DNA of 64,000 nt from Longimicrobium sp. (GCA_036389795.1 DASVWD010000285.1:88970-152969), one strand, 5' to 3'; positions 7,986 through 16,935 are shown, counted from the first letter of the stretch. The notes: generated by a model from the sequence alone, not told the origin. Program-made: numbers and translations.

Positions 7986-8131
7986 GCGTGAGGGATGCGC
8001 GCCCGACAGGGCCGGGACGCCGACGCGACACGGGGTATCGTCGCGGCGGCGGCCCGGCGCGGTTGGGCACGGTGGTATCGTGCCCTACCGCGCGCGCAGC
8101 CCGGCCCGGAGCGCAGCGGAGGGACACGCCC
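7986..8131 (+). repeat. Dispersed two-hairpin repeat, copy 2
   Basis: It starts GCGTGAGGGATGCGCGCCCG and ends GGAGGGACACGCCC. It contains the hairpin GGGCACG-GTGGTAT-CGTGCCC and a second, weaker one around GGGGTATCGTCGCGG. It is followed directly by GTGCGAAGTGCG words. Almost identical to the copies at 37653 and 53869. Confidence 0.8.
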
Positions 8132-8193
8132 AAACCGCAGTGCGAAGTGCGAAGTGCGGAGGCAACCGATCATCCCGATCCGGTATGAAGAGG

Positions 8194-8223
8194 AAGGGGC
8201 GGCCCCGGACGAGGCCGCCCCTT
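8194..8223 (-). terminator. Terminator downstream of the SGNH hydrolase
   Basis: A perfect 11-bp stem (AAGGGGCGGCC with GGCCGCCCCTT) closes an 8-base loop, followed on the minus strand by CCTCTTC. It lies about 35 bp after the stop codon. Confidence 0.75.
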
Positions 8224-8256
8224 CGTACGCTCCCGGAGAGACCGGAGGCGAAGCAC

Positions 8257-9564
8257 TCAGCTGGTGGCGAGCGTGGTGCCGTACCGGGCGTTGATCGCCG
8301 CGGCCAGGGCGTTGGCGAACAGCACGTGCGCCGCGCTCGACGGGTGCACGGCGTCGAGGGAGATCAGCGCGCCGAACAGGTTGGGCGCCGCCGTGGCGCC
8401 GGTGACGGGGCAGGTGTTCAGCACCGCCGCCTGGAACTGCGCCGCGGTGGTGGCCGTGGCCAGGTCGATGCACTTACGGATCTGGTTGGTGCGGCCCGAG
8501 GTGCGCGTGGTCAGCTGCGGCGCGAAGATCGTGTTGGGGTCCACGTACACCCAGTTGTTGGCGGCGGCGGCGGCCTGGAGCGCCGCGTTGTAGGCGTTGA
8601 TCCGCGCCGTGATCACCGCGATCTCGGTCTGGTCCAGCAGGAAGAGCCCGCCCTGCTGCGCCGGGTCGCAGTTGATCTCGGGGATCGCCGTGGAGGTGAC
8701 CGCCTGGAAGCTCACCAGGTTGGCCGCGAGCGGGTTGGGCTGGCCCAGGTTGTTGACCGGCGAGCAGTTGTCGTTGACCAGCTTGCCGTTGAAGCGCCGC
8801 GTGGTCACGTCGCGCGCCAGGAAGAAGAACGCGCCGGGCTGCACGATGGGGGCGAACTGGATGGCGTTGACCACCCCCACCAGCGCCGCGCCCTGCGCGC
8901 CCGAGGCGTTGATGGCGCCCGCCAGCTCGGTGACCCGCGCCTGGAAGGGGGCCAGCCGGGTGAGGTTGGAGTCGGCGCCCGCCGCCAGCGGCCCCAGCAC
9001 GCCGCTCGCCACCGCGTTCAGGGCGTCGTTGTTGCCGATCCACACCGACACGAAGGTGGGCTCGGCGTCGATCATGGCCTGCACCTGCGTGCGCCCGCCG
9101 GTGACGAGCGTGTAGAGCTGCGCGATGGAGCCCGAGGGGATCGCGAAGAGGTCGGCGATGCGCACCCCCGGCACCGCCAGGTTCTGCACGTAGGTGGGCA
9201 CCGAGTCGGGGTCGGCGACGCGCAGCGCGCACGCCGGCACCCCGGTCTGCGGGGTGAAGGGGGCGGTGAAGGGCGCCGGGCACCCGGGCTTGGCCAGCCA
9301 GGGGATGCCGAAGTTGAAGTTGCCCGCCCGCTGCGACAGCAGCACCGGGTAGGCGCGCGCCTGCAGCGAGTCCACGATGCCGCCTGACTGGAAGCCGGCC
9401 GTGATGGAGTTGCCCAGCGCCACGTAGCGCTCGAAGAGGGCGCCGCCCGCGGCGCCGGCGGGGGCCTCGGTGAGCAGGTCGTCGCCGTCGCCCACGCAGG
9501 CACCCAGCGCCAGCAGGGGCAGCGCGGCCAGGGCGAGCAGGCGCCGGCTGGTTGAAAGTCTCAT
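8257..9564 (-). CDS. SGNH/GDSL-family lipoprotein hydrolase
   Basis: A 435-aa protein starting at 9564, supported by GGAGAG just upstream and by a lipoprotein signal ending LLALGAC. SGNH hydrolases are esterases/lipases. The block residues are visible: Ser in ALGNSITAGF (block I), Asn in WIGNNDALN (block III) and the Asp-His pair in LDAVHPSSAAH (block V). Hence the enzyme should be active on an ester bond, outside the cytoplasm. A pair of Cys-containing inserts suggests disulfides. It lies downstream of a FadL-type porin with a 64-bp gap, and no promoter is evident in the gap. The two are probably co-transcribed, which would fit uptake and hydrolysis of a lipid-like substrate. The substrate is unknown. 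Confidence 0.85.
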   Translation of the reverse strand: MRLSTSRRLLALAALPLLALGACVGDGDDLLTEAPAGAAGGALFERYVALGNSITAGFQSGGIVDSLQARAYPVLLSQRAGNFNFGIPWLAKPGCPAPFTAPFTPQTGVPACALRVADPDSVPTYVQNLAVPGVRIADLFAIPSGSIAQLYTLVTGGRTQVQAMIDAEPTFVSVWIGNNDALNAVASGVLGPLAAGADSNLTRLAPFQARVTELAGAINASGAQGAALVGVVNAIQFAPIVQPGAFFFLARDVTTRRFNGKLVNDNCSPVNNLGQPNPLAANLVSFQAVTSTAIPEINCDPAQQGGLFLLDQTEIAVITARINAYNAALQAAAAANNWVYVDPNTIFAPQLTTRTSGRTNQIRKCIDLATATTAAQFQAAVLNTCPVTGATAAPNLFGALISLDAVHPSSAAHVLFANALAAAINARYGTTLATS

Positions 9565-9628
9565 TCGTCTCTCCAGGGGTTGAAACACTCGTTTGCTCCG
9601 GGAAGCTGACGATGCACGCCGCAGGCCG

Positions 9629-10963
9629 TCACGGGGCGCCGCCGCCGCCGAACCGGTACGCCAGCGTGAAGCCGAAGACCTGCCCGCTCGAGGAGTAGAC
9701 GCCCACCCGGCCGCCGCCCGGGCGCACGGCGCCCTCGCGCGGGGGCTGGTTGATGTACTGGAACGCCAGGTCGGCCGAGAGCGCGGGCGTCACCCGGTAG
9801 CCGAGCCCCACCGTGTAGTAGTTGCGCTCGCCCTCGGGGAGGAACGGGGTGGCCCGGGGGGTGGCGGCGGTGTTGTAGCGGAAGCCCGCGCGCAGCGCCA
9901 GCCGCTCGTTCCAGCCGTACTCGGCGGCGAAGCGGAAGGTGTTGGTGTTGCGGTAGTCGAGCTCCAGCACCGTGGTGTCGCCGTTCTCGAAGACGATGTC
10001 GAACTGGTCGAAGCTCTTCCACCCGGTCCACTGGTAGTCGGCGAAGAGCATGAGGGCGTCGGTGGCGCGGTAGGCGAGGCCCGCCACGGCCTGGGCGGGG
10101 AGCTCGATCTCGGTGGCGATCGCCTGGTCGGCCAGCGGCCCGCCGGGGGCGAACTGGGCGGCCAGCGCGGCGTCGAACACCGTTCCCGTGGCGATCTGGG
10201 TGAAGTCGGCGTCGCCGTCCATGTCGACCTTCACCGAGTGCAGGTAGCGCGCGCCCAGCGTGGTGCGGGGCGAGAGCCGGAGGACGGCGCCCACGTGCCC
10301 GGTGAGGGCGTTGCCGTCGCCCTTGAGGTTGGCGTCGGCGATGTCGCGCCCGCTGAGCCCCACGGAGGGGGCGTCGGCGCGCTGGCTGACGTCGATGGTC
10401 AGGCGCACGTAGTCGAGCCCCGCGCCCAGCGAGAAGCCGGGGGCCACCTGGTACGCCACGGTGGGCTGCACGTAGATGGAGCGCAGCGAGTTGTCGTACC
10501 CCGTGTAGCGCCCCTCGAAGTTGAGCTGGTCGCAGTCGGCGTCGTCGGTCGGGCACACCGGCCACTCGAGCCCCAGCCCGTACGGGGCGAACACGCCCAC
10601 GGCGGCGGCCAGGCGGGGGTTGGGCCGGTACGAGAGCCAGAGCGCGGGGACGGGCACCACCTCGGGGTCGCGCCGCACCGGGTTGTCCTCGAGGGGCGGC
10701 TGCCGGCCGGCGTGGTATTCGAACTTGCTGCTGGCGCGGATGAGGGTGAGGTTCAGGCCCACGGCGCTGGGGCGCATCGCGAGCCCGGCCGGGCTGAAGT
10801 ACACGGCCGAGCCGTCGTCGCAGGGCGACGCGATGCCGGCGCCCACGCGGCCGGCCATGCACGCGCTGTGCTGGTCGACGGACGACCCCTGCGCGGAGAG
10901 CGGCGTGCCAACCGCGGCGCACGCGAGGGCGGCGGCGCCGGCGATTGCCAGACTTCGTCTCAT
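9629..10963 (-). CDS. FadL/OmpP1-type outer-membrane transport protein
   Basis: A 444-aa protein with a signal peptide (MRRSLAIAGAAALACAAVGTPLSAQ) and a beta-barrel pattern of alternating residues ending in an aromatic-containing strand (GFTLAYRFGGGGAP). Family hallmarks are the early segment DDGSAVYFSPAGLA, the VGVFAPYGLGLEWP loop, FADYQWTGWKSFDQ and the SADLAFQYI segment. FadL proteins let long-chain fatty acids or other hydrophobic compounds cross the outer membrane. The paired SGNH hydrolase downstream fits this role. A good promoter is visible about 95 bp upstream. The start is the ATG that gives the signal peptide. Confidence 0.88.
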   Translation of the reverse strand: MRRSLAIAGAAALACAAVGTPLSAQGSSVDQHSACMAGRVGAGIASPCDDGSAVYFSPAGLAMRPSAVGLNLTLIRASSKFEYHAGRQPPLEDNPVRRDPEVVPVPALWLSYRPNPRLAAAVGVFAPYGLGLEWPVCPTDDADCDQLNFEGRYTGYDNSLRSIYVQPTVAYQVAPGFSLGAGLDYVRLTIDVSQRADAPSVGLSGRDIADANLKGDGNALTGHVGAVLRLSPRTTLGARYLHSVKVDMDGDADFTQIATGTVFDAALAAQFAPGGPLADQAIATEIELPAQAVAGLAYRATDALMLFADYQWTGWKSFDQFDIVFENGDTTVLELDYRNTNTFRFAAEYGWNERLALRAGFRYNTAATPRATPFLPEGERNYYTVGLGYRVTPALSADLAFQYINQPPREGAVRPGGGRVGVYSSSGQVFGFTLAYRFGGGGAP

Positions 10964-11055
10964 AACGAGGCTCCTTGGGCGGTACAGTGCTGAGGGCTCC
11001 CGGGCGGGGGCCCGGAAAAGCGGGGAAGATCGGTCGGGAGTTCTGTCGGCGGAGC

Positions 11056-11084
11056 ACGATACAGCGCGCCCCCCGTCCGGTCAA
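11056..11084 (-). promoter_or_regulatory. Promoter of the FadL/SGNH unit
   Basis: On the minus strand TTGACC (11079-11084) and TATCGT (11056-11061) are separated by exactly 17 bp. It lies about 95 bp before the FadL start codon. Confidence 0.65.
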
Positions 11085-11150
11085 GCGGGAAAGCCCCGCC
11101 GCCGCAAGGCTTTCGGCCCCTCCGCCCGGCCCGCGCGCACTGAGCGGCGC

Positions 11151-11429
11151 TCACCGCCCCAGGGCCGCCACCACCAGGGTGCCGACGGCGTTGAAGAGCG
11201 CCACGCAGTTGGCGGCGATGAACACGGGGTTCTTCAGCCGGAGCGAGTACACCAGGAAGAGGAGCGAGGCCGCCGTCTGCAGGGCGAAGAAGAGGGGGTC
11301 CACGTCTTCGGGCCCCTCGGTGAGCGAGCGGATGAAGGTGTAGGTGAGCGACGCCGCCAGCGCCGTGCAGGCGGCCCATCCCACGGCCTTGACCCAGCGC
11401 TTGTCGGAGGCGCGTCGGTTCTGCGGCAT
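11151..11429 (-). CDS. Small membrane protein, LABN/SemiSWEET-like
   Basis: A 92-aa protein from ATG 11429 with three hydrophobic segments. The second and third (LFFALQTAASLLFLVYSLRL then NPVFIAANCVALFNAVGT) resemble half of the LABN domain seen with lipid-A-disaccharide synthases and the related SemiSWEET folds. The likeness rests on the pattern of a hydrophobic helix, a basic turn, NPVFI and a second helix. Earlier start codons exist but would add a tail encoded by the heptamer-word repeat, so I prefer this ATG. Function unknown. Confidence 0.6.
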   Translation of the reverse strand: MPQNRRASDKRWVKAVGWAACTALAASLTYTFIRSLTEGPEDVDPLFFALQTAASLLFLVYSLRLKNPVFIAANCVALFNAVGTLVVAALGR

Positions 11430-11435
11430 GAAACC

Positions 11436-11530
11436 CCAGTGCGAAGTGCGAAGTGCTGAGTGCGAAGTGCGAAGTGCCTGATCCTGGATGCTCGGTGCCC
11501 GGTGTGCCAGGCGGTGGTTCCGCACTTCGC
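11436..11530. repeat. GTGCGAA word array, partly facing
   Basis: GTGCGAAGTGCGAAGTGCTGAGTGCG-type words at about 11440-11477 face CGCACTTCGCACTTG at 11520-11534. They could form a stem across the divergent promoter gap before the aldo/keto reductase. Confidence 0.6.
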
Positions 11531-11610
11531 ACTTGCCCCCCGAGCGGGGCGCGGCGATGATGCACGGGTCGTTCCCGTCCGGGGGCAATCTCGGGGAGGA
11601 GGGGTGGAGC

Positions 11611-12486
11611 ATGGAGATGGTGCAGCTCGGCCGCACGGGCCGGCGGATCACGCGCATCGGGCTGGGCGGGATGCAGGTCTCCCTCCCGGGGCGCCCCCCG
11701 CGGGAGCAGGGACTCGGCGTGGTGCGCCGCGCCCTCGAGCTGGGGGTGAACTTCATCGACACGGCCGACGTCTACTGCCTGGACGACTCCGACCTCGGGC
11801 ACAACGAGCGGTTGATCGCCCAGGCGCTGGACGAGGCGGGGATGCGCGCCCAGGTGACGGTGGCCACCAAGGGCGGCCTGGTGCGCCCCGGCGGGCGCTG
11901 GGAGAACGACGCGCGCCCCGAGCACCTGCGCCGCGCCTGCGAGCGGAGCCTCCAGGCGCTGGGGGTGGACCGCATCGACCTCTACCAGCTGCACGCGCCC
12001 GACCCGAAGGTGCGCTTCGAGGACAGCGTGGGCGAGATGGCGCGGCTGTACGAGGAGGGGCTGGTGGCGGCGGTGGGGCTCTCGAACGTCTCCCTCATGC
12101 AGCTGCGCGTGGCCGAGGCCATCGTCCCCATCACCTCGGTGCAGAACCGCTTCAACCCGTGGGACCGCGACTCCGAGCGGACGGGGCTCGTCCGCTACTG
12201 CGACGACCACCGCGTCACCTTCCTCCCCTACAGCCCCGTGGGCGGCCACCGCCGGGTGGGGCTGCTGCGCGAGAGCCCCGAGCTGCGCGCGATCGCCGGC
12301 CGCTTCGGCGCGAGCCCCGAGGAGATGGTGCTGGCCTGGATCCTGGGCGTCTCCCCCTCTCTGGTCCCCATCCCCGGCGCCAGCCGCGAGGAGAGCATCG
12401 AGAGCAGCGTCCGCGCCGAGTCCCTCCGCCTGGACCAGCGCACCCTGCGCGAGCTGGAGGAGGCCTTCCGCGCCCTGCCGAGCTGA
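11611..12486 (+). CDS. Aldo/keto reductase
   Basis: A 291-aa NADPH-dependent (beta/alpha)8 oxidoreductase for carbonyl substrates. The catalytic tetrad is complete: D50 (FIDTAD), Y55, K87 (ATKGG) and H128 (YQLHAPD). The cofactor-binding end IPGASREESIESSV is typical. ATG 11611 is chosen because GGAGGAGGGG lies just upstream and the protein then starts MEMVQLGRTGRRITRIGLGG, as the family does. A longer frame would use repeat-derived sequence. It stands alone between a divergent small membrane protein and the convergent DUF2207 gene. Substrate unknown. Confidence 0.9.
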   Translation: MEMVQLGRTGRRITRIGLGGMQVSLPGRPPREQGLGVVRRALELGVNFIDTADVYCLDDSDLGHNERLIAQALDEAGMRAQVTVATKGGLVRPGGRWENDARPEHLRRACERSLQALGVDRIDLYQLHAPDPKVRFEDSVGEMARLYEEGLVAAVGLSNVSLMQLRVAEAIVPITSVQNRFNPWDRDSERTGLVRYCDDHRVTFLPYSPVGGHRRVGLLRESPELRAIAGRFGASPEEMVLAWILGVSPSLVPIPGASREESIESSVRAESLRLDQRTLRELEEAFRALPS

Positions 12487-12739
12487 CCTGGCGGCCGTAT
12501 CCCGGTTGATGCTGATTGACGATCTGCTTCGGGATTCGCGACCGAGGTTCCCGTAGGGGCGAGGCCTGCCTCGACCGCCGGGGCCTGTTTCCGTGGGGAG
12601 GGCCGGGATCCGCGCCGCCGTCCGAAGTCCCCAAAGCCTCACACGGAGAAACAGAGAAACAGAGGAAGTCCTCCATTCCTCTGTTTCTCCGTGTGATCCC
12701 GATCCGTCGGGAACCGGAACGATGCCGCGGAACGTGGGA
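12487..12739. repeat. Convergent spacer with word-palindrome terminator
   Basis: Stop-to-stop gap of 253 bp. At 12639-12696, TCACACGGAGAAACAGAG and AACAGAGGAA face TTCCTCTGTTTCTCCGTGTG, a long stem likely ending both genes. At about 12550 a CGTAGGGGCGAGGC fragment matches the end of the inverted-repeat element at 37521. No gene is seen. Confidence 0.6.
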
Positions 12740-14623
12740 TCAGAACCCGCTGCCGCCGCCGCCGCCGCTGCCGCCGCCGCTGGAGCCGCCGCCGCCCGAG
12801 CCGGACCCGGACGAGCTGGGGCTCGACGACATGGTGCTCCCCGCGCGCGAGGAGAGGCTGCTCATCCCCTGGGTGAAGCTCGAGGCGCGGAAGCCCGAGC
12901 CGTAGCCGCTCCCGCTGTACCAGTCGGGCGGCTCGCGGTACAGGTCGTCGAACGCCTTCGCCCAGCGCGCCTCCACCCCGAACGCCATGGCGTACGGCAG
13001 GTAGCGCTCGAACATCTCCGGCCCGGTCACCATCCGCCGGTAGCGGTCGCTCTCCACCTTGTCCAGGAACTCGCGGAAGCCCAGCGCCGCCTCGCGCGCC
13101 CGCGCCCCCGCCACCGTGCGCGCCGGCATGGCGAAGCCGAAGCCCACCACCAGCAGCGCGCTGGCAATCCCGCCCGCCGCCAGCGCCCACGGCTCCACCC
13201 ACCCCAGCGCCATCCCCGCCCCGAACACGGCCCCGAACACGCTCAGGATTCCCAGCACGGTGCCCACGCCCGTCCAGTTGGCCAGCACCTGGTCCGGCCG
13301 GTCGCGGTAGTAGCCGCGCTCCTTCAGCCGCTCGTAGACGGCCTCGCGGATCCCGGGGAGCGAGCGGTAGAAGCGGTTGGTGAGGTCGGAGAGCTTCACC
13401 GACTCGGCCGGCGCCGCGGCCGTCTGCGTCATCCGCTCCTGGAAGGCGCCGCGGTCGAACTCGCGCCCCGCCGCCTGCGCCTGGCGCGCCTCGGCGAAGA
13501 CGGCCTTGATCACCTCCCACGGCTGGTCGGCGGTGCTCGCCGCGGTGAAGAGCGCGTTCAGGAACTTGCGCTCGTGCGGCAGCAGCGCGCCCCATTCCTC
13601 GCGGGGCCTGCGCAGGTGGAAGACGTACTCGGTGTCGGAGAAGAGCCCCAGGAAGCGCTTCTCCTTGCGCTCCTCGATCCCCAGGTAGCCGCGCACCGCC
13701 AGGTCCACCAGCGTGGCGGTGACGTCCTGCATGTGGACGCGGTGGTCCACCAGCGTCCCGATCTCGGCGGGGGTCATCCCCTCGGGCGGCTCGTAGCCCA
13801 CCACCACGGGGAGCTCCTTGGGGTCGCGGCCGCGGCGGCGCCAGGCGCGGAAGGAGAAGAAGAACGCCAGCAGCGGCAGCCCCAGCGGCCACTTGCGGGC
13901 CGTCTCGGCGCGCGAGTGCGCCGCCGCGCTCGGCCGCCCGGCGATCGCCCCCGCCGGCCACCCCACCGCCACGGTGAGCCCCTCGCCCGGCGCCAGCTCG
14001 CGCCGCGTGGCGAAGGTGACGATCCCGCTCCCCGCCTCCACGTCGGCGCCCTGCTCGGCCGATCCCTCGTAGCCCACGTACGCGGCCTGCTGCCTCGGCA
14101 CCACGCCGTCGGGGAGGATGACCCGGGCGCGGGCCTGCTGGATCGGCATCGTCCAGTCGTTGCCGGTGACGTTCCAGTACAGTTCGTCGAAGTTGCCGGC
14201 CGCGCTGTCGGCGTAGAAGAAGCGGACGGCGTTCTTCACCCGGTAGCGGATCACCAGGATGCGCTCGGCGTCGCGGGCGTCGGGGATCCAGATGCGCAGG
14301 CGCTTCAGCATGTCGTCGCCGTCGGCGTCTTCCTCCTGCCAGCGGTACGGCTGGCCCGAGGGGGTGGCGACCCCCTGGACTTCGACCTTCAGCTTCTCGG
14401 TCCGCCCGTCGCCGTTCCTGTGCTGGAGCGAGAGGTCGCGCAGGATGCCGTTCCAGGGGCCGTAGAAGGCGAAGTGGATGGTCTCGGTGACGTCGGTGGC
14501 GCCGTCGCGGTGGACCACCAGGTCGGCGGCGTACGTGCGGATCTTGATCGAGTCGCCCTGCGCGCGCGCCACGGGGGCGAGCGCCGGGAGGAGGGCGATG
14601 AGCAGGAGGAGTGCGCGGCGCAT
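12740..14623 (-). CDS. DUF2207 membrane protein with Gly/Ser-rich tail
   Basis: A 627-aa protein with signal peptide (MRRALLLLIALLPALAPVARAQ), an extracytoplasmic beta-rich domain (about 25-230; HFAFYGPWNGILRDLSL, LYWNVTGNDWTMPI), a membrane segment near 235-255, a cytoplasmic region (VVGYEPPEGMTPAEIGTLVD) and two further membrane segments around 450-505. The C-terminus is a Ser then Gly-rich run ending GGGGGSGF. This order is typical of DUF2207 (YciQ-like) proteins. They are often encoded beside LemA, as here: the lemA gene lies 61 bp upstream on the same strand, so they form a two-gene operon. The role of the pair is not settled; a membrane or envelope function is likely. Confidence 0.88.
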   Translation of the reverse strand: MRRALLLLIALLPALAPVARAQGDSIKIRTYAADLVVHRDGATDVTETIHFAFYGPWNGILRDLSLQHRNGDGRTEKLKVEVQGVATPSGQPYRWQEEDADGDDMLKRLRIWIPDARDAERILVIRYRVKNAVRFFYADSAAGNFDELYWNVTGNDWTMPIQQARARVILPDGVVPRQQAAYVGYEGSAEQGADVEAGSGIVTFATRRELAPGEGLTVAVGWPAGAIAGRPSAAAHSRAETARKWPLGLPLLAFFFSFRAWRRRGRDPKELPVVVGYEPPEGMTPAEIGTLVDHRVHMQDVTATLVDLAVRGYLGIEERKEKRFLGLFSDTEYVFHLRRPREEWGALLPHERKFLNALFTAASTADQPWEVIKAVFAEARQAQAAGREFDRGAFQERMTQTAAAPAESVKLSDLTNRFYRSLPGIREAVYERLKERGYYRDRPDQVLANWTGVGTVLGILSVFGAVFGAGMALGWVEPWALAAGGIASALLVVGFGFAMPARTVAGARAREAALGFREFLDKVESDRYRRMVTGPEMFERYLPYAMAFGVEARWAKAFDDLYREPPDWYSGSGYGSGFRASSFTQGMSSLSSRAGSTMSSSPSSSGSGSGGGGSSGGGSGGGGGSGF

Positions 14624-14684
14624 GCGGGACTTCGTGGATGGCGGCGGAAGGCGGGCGCGGGACGGGGCCCCGCGCCCGGGCGGG

Positions 14685-15245
14685 TCAGAAGCTCACCTTC
14701 GGGGCCTCGCGCTCGACCTCGGCGGCCTCGAAGAACTCGCGCGGCTGGAAGCCGAACGCGCCGGCCACGGCGTTGGAGGGGAACTGCATGATCTTGGTGT
14801 TGAATTCGCGCACCACCGCGTTGTAGTAGCGGCGCGCGTTCTGGATGGCGTCCTCGATCGCCGCCAGCTGGGCCTGCAGGTCGCGGAAGCCGCCCGAGGC
14901 CTGCAGCTGCGGGTAGGCTTCGACGGCAACCGACAGGCCGCGGAGCGCCGCCGTGAGCTGGGCCTCGGCCTGGGCGCGCTCGGCGGGGCCGGCGGACTGG
15001 GCGGCCACGGCGCGGGTGCGGGCCTGGGTGACGGCCTCCAGCGTCTCGCGCTCGTGGCCGGCGTAGCCCTTCACCGTCTCCACCAGGTTGGGCACCAGGT
15101 CGTAGCGCCGCTTGAGCTGCACGTCGATGTCGCTCCAGGCGTTCTGCGACCGGAGCCTCAGGCCCACCAGCTGGTTGTAGACCGCGACCACGAAGACGGC
15201 GACCAGCGCGACGACGGCCACGATGACGATCAGGGTCATGCTCAC
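14685..15245 (-). CDS. lemA: LemA family protein
   Basis: A 186-aa protein with one N-terminal membrane segment (residues 4-24) and the LemA helical domain: YNQLVGLRLRSQNAWSDIDV, LKRRYDLVPNLVETVKGYAGH, ERETLEAVTQARTRA, and the ending RRYYNAVVREFNTKIMQFP then VAGAFGFQPREFFEA. These match the family closely. GTG 15245 has GGAG nine bases upstream; an ATG two codons later is the alternative. A promoter with a C-rich spacer lies 64 bp upstream. It forms an operon with the DUF2207 gene. LemA proteins are membrane-anchored helical bundles of unclear biochemical role. Confidence 0.92.
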   Translation of the reverse strand: MSMTLIVIVAVVALVAVFVVAVYNQLVGLRLRSQNAWSDIDVQLKRRYDLVPNLVETVKGYAGHERETLEAVTQARTRAVAAQSAGPAERAQAEAQLTAALRGLSVAVEAYPQLQASGGFRDLQAQLAAIEDAIQNARRYYNAVVREFNTKIMQFPSNAVAGAFGFQPREFFEAAEVEREAPKVSF

Positions 15246-15308
15246 GGTGCGTTGCTCCGGCGGGAGGGTGGAGCGCGGGCCGGGCGGCGCCGGCGGGAGG
15301 TGGACGGA

Positions 15309-15337
15309 AGTTAACGGCGGGGGCGGGCGCGTGTAAA
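15309..15337 (-). promoter_or_regulatory. Promoter of lemA operon, C-rich spacer type
   Basis: On the minus strand TTTACA (15332-15337), a 17-bp spacer CGCGCCCGCCCCCGCCG and TTAACT (15309-15314). The same spacer type and flanks recur at 18365-18393 before another minus-strand gene. Confidence 0.65.
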
Positions 15338-15394
15338 TCGTTTCGTGGGAAAGGCTGTGCGGACAGGCCGCAGTCCTCTCGCCCGCATTGCTCG

Positions 15395-16465
15395 TCAGGC
15401 CAGCGCAGATCGCTTAGCAATCACCTCAGCCGCCTGCTCCAAGTTGCCTGCGCGCTCGATTGCACCGATAGAACACGAAGCGAGCCGTTCCGGGTTATCC
15501 CGAGCTTCTTGAACGACGAAGCCGAAGGTGCGTTTGTCCGCGAAGAGTACGTCTACGTACGGGGCGAACCCGACATGAGCTACATCGAGATCGTCACCCG
15601 GCTCCTCCGGCTTGGGGTGACGCTTGCGAGCACGCTGTACGGCTAATTGCAGAGAGAAGCCGGGTGCGGCGTACGGATCTAACCGGCGGACGAGTTGCTC
15701 ACCTGTGGACGGTTCAGCCCCTACACGGCTGAGCACTTCGTCAACCTCCTTCCGTGCCGAGTTGAAGAAGCCGGCTACTATCGCAAGATCGCTGTCGGGG
15801 ATACGGCCAAGGGCCTCAACCTTGGCGAGATTGTAGATGTTTTCCAGGGCTCGCCGGGCACTCCCGTGATCTTGAATGGAGGTACGTACCAACTGGTACA
15901 TCTGGCGCGTGAGTGCCTGAACGTCGGGAGGCATATCGGTGAGAGCGGCTTCGAAGGCTTCCCGCACTGCCGGGGAATCGAGCTGGGGGGGATCGATTGC
16001 CCGACGCATGCTCACCGGTGGCCCGAGTTGACTGGCTTGCTTCGATGTGTTCGACGCGTCTGCTCCCATTTCGTGAGCGGTACGCATGAGCTTGAACAGC
16101 GGCTGCAGATCTATGGTTGCAGCACGGATTTCACTGATATCCACCTTGGGAAAGAGTGTATCCACCGCACTTCTGCGTATATCTGGTCTGAACCCGAGAA
16201 GCGTAAGTAGTTGTAGCTGGATTTCCAACTTGAGAACGAGATTGATGCCGGCTGGCTTACAGCGGATGGATGGAAATACCTCCAGAACTTTCAGGCGGTG
16301 CTCGACACTCGCGCGGTCAGCCAATTGCGCAATCTCTTGCAGGTGGTGGAGCGATAGAGCCAACTCGCATTCGTATGCGCGCCAGGTGGAGAGGAATGCC
16401 TCCCTCTGGCTGATGGAGGCCCGTTCCAAAAGGGCCAGATGTGCAGAGTCGAGATAGACGAGCAA
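15395..16465 (-). CDS. PIN-like domain protein, lower GC, probably acquired
   Basis: A 356-aa protein starting MLVYLDSAHLALLE and ending with DVAHVGFAPYVDVLFADKRTFGF. The first strand with its Asp and the late D-x-x-H...VDVLFADKR segment look like the ends of a PIN-type nuclease fold, with a long helical insert between. I infer a PIN-like fold from this pattern only. Codon use is much less GC-biased than in the neighbours, a sign of horizontal transfer. The frame has a TGA twelve codons upstream and TTG 16465 is the only usual start after it. It is divergent from a small Phd-like antitoxin with a 187-bp gap. A toxin or defence role is possible but unproven. Confidence 0.65.
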   Translation of the reverse strand: MLVYLDSAHLALLERASISQREAFLSTWRAYECELALSLHHLQEIAQLADRASVEHRLKVLEVFPSIRCKPAGINLVLKLEIQLQLLTLLGFRPDIRRSAVDTLFPKVDISEIRAATIDLQPLFKLMRTAHEMGADASNTSKQASQLGPPVSMRRAIDPPQLDSPAVREAFEAALTDMPPDVQALTRQMYQLVRTSIQDHGSARRALENIYNLAKVEALGRIPDSDLAIVAGFFNSARKEVDEVLSRVGAEPSTGEQLVRRLDPYAAPGFSLQLAVQRARKRHPKPEEPGDDLDVAHVGFAPYVDVLFADKRTFGFVVQEARDNPERLASCSIGAIERAGNLEQAAEVIAKRSALA

Positions 16466-16652
16466 AGCAGAGTACTTCAGTGGTACTGGTACAAGGGTTC
16501 ATGGAATCGTGCGCAGCGTGTCCCGCTCCTGGAATATATCGGTACGCACAAGACCTTACCCTCTCGTTCCGCATGCCCAGTGGTGATTAAGAAGGAGGAG
16601 GTGTTACCTTCCGCTCGGGAGTCAGATGATCCGCTGATGAGGAGTACGGTCG

Positions 16653-16883
16653 ATGGGAATCCCCGCCGTTGACCTGACGAGTGCACCTCCCCAACTCCGC
16701 GATCTGGTGGAGGAGGCCGCGCGCGCAGGAGAGGTGGTGCTCACGAGCGGAGGCGAAGCGGTGGCCAAGATCATCCCGCTGCGCCGTTCTCGCGCGCCAC
16801 GCCGCCCGGGCAGCGCCCGTGGGCTGATTCACATGGCCGAGGACTTCGACGCCACCCCCGAGGACTTTCAGGATCCTCTGTAA
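16653..16883 (+). CDS. Phd/YefM-type antitoxin, no toxin downstream
   Basis: A 76-aa protein: DLTSAPPQLRDLVEEAARAG, then EVVLTSGGEAVAKIIPL, the DNA-binding part of prevent-host-death antitoxins. The C-terminus GLIHMAEDFDATPEDFQ matches the toxin-neutralising tail of Phd proteins that pair with VapC/PIN toxins. GAGGAG lies nine bases before the ATG. Such genes normally have the toxin directly downstream, but here an unrelated ankyrin gene follows on the other strand after 52 bp. The only PIN-like candidate is the divergent gene at 15395-16465. Either this is an orphan antitoxin left after toxin loss or an unusual divergent pair. Confidence 0.75.
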   Translation: MGIPAVDLTSAPPQLRDLVEEAARAGEVVLTSGGEAVAKIIPLRRSRAPRRPGSARGLIHMAEDFDATPEDFQDPL

Positions 16884-16935
16884 GCCGACAGAGGCCTCCC
16901 GAGCCCGATGATGGGCGGCCCGGCGGGACGCGACG

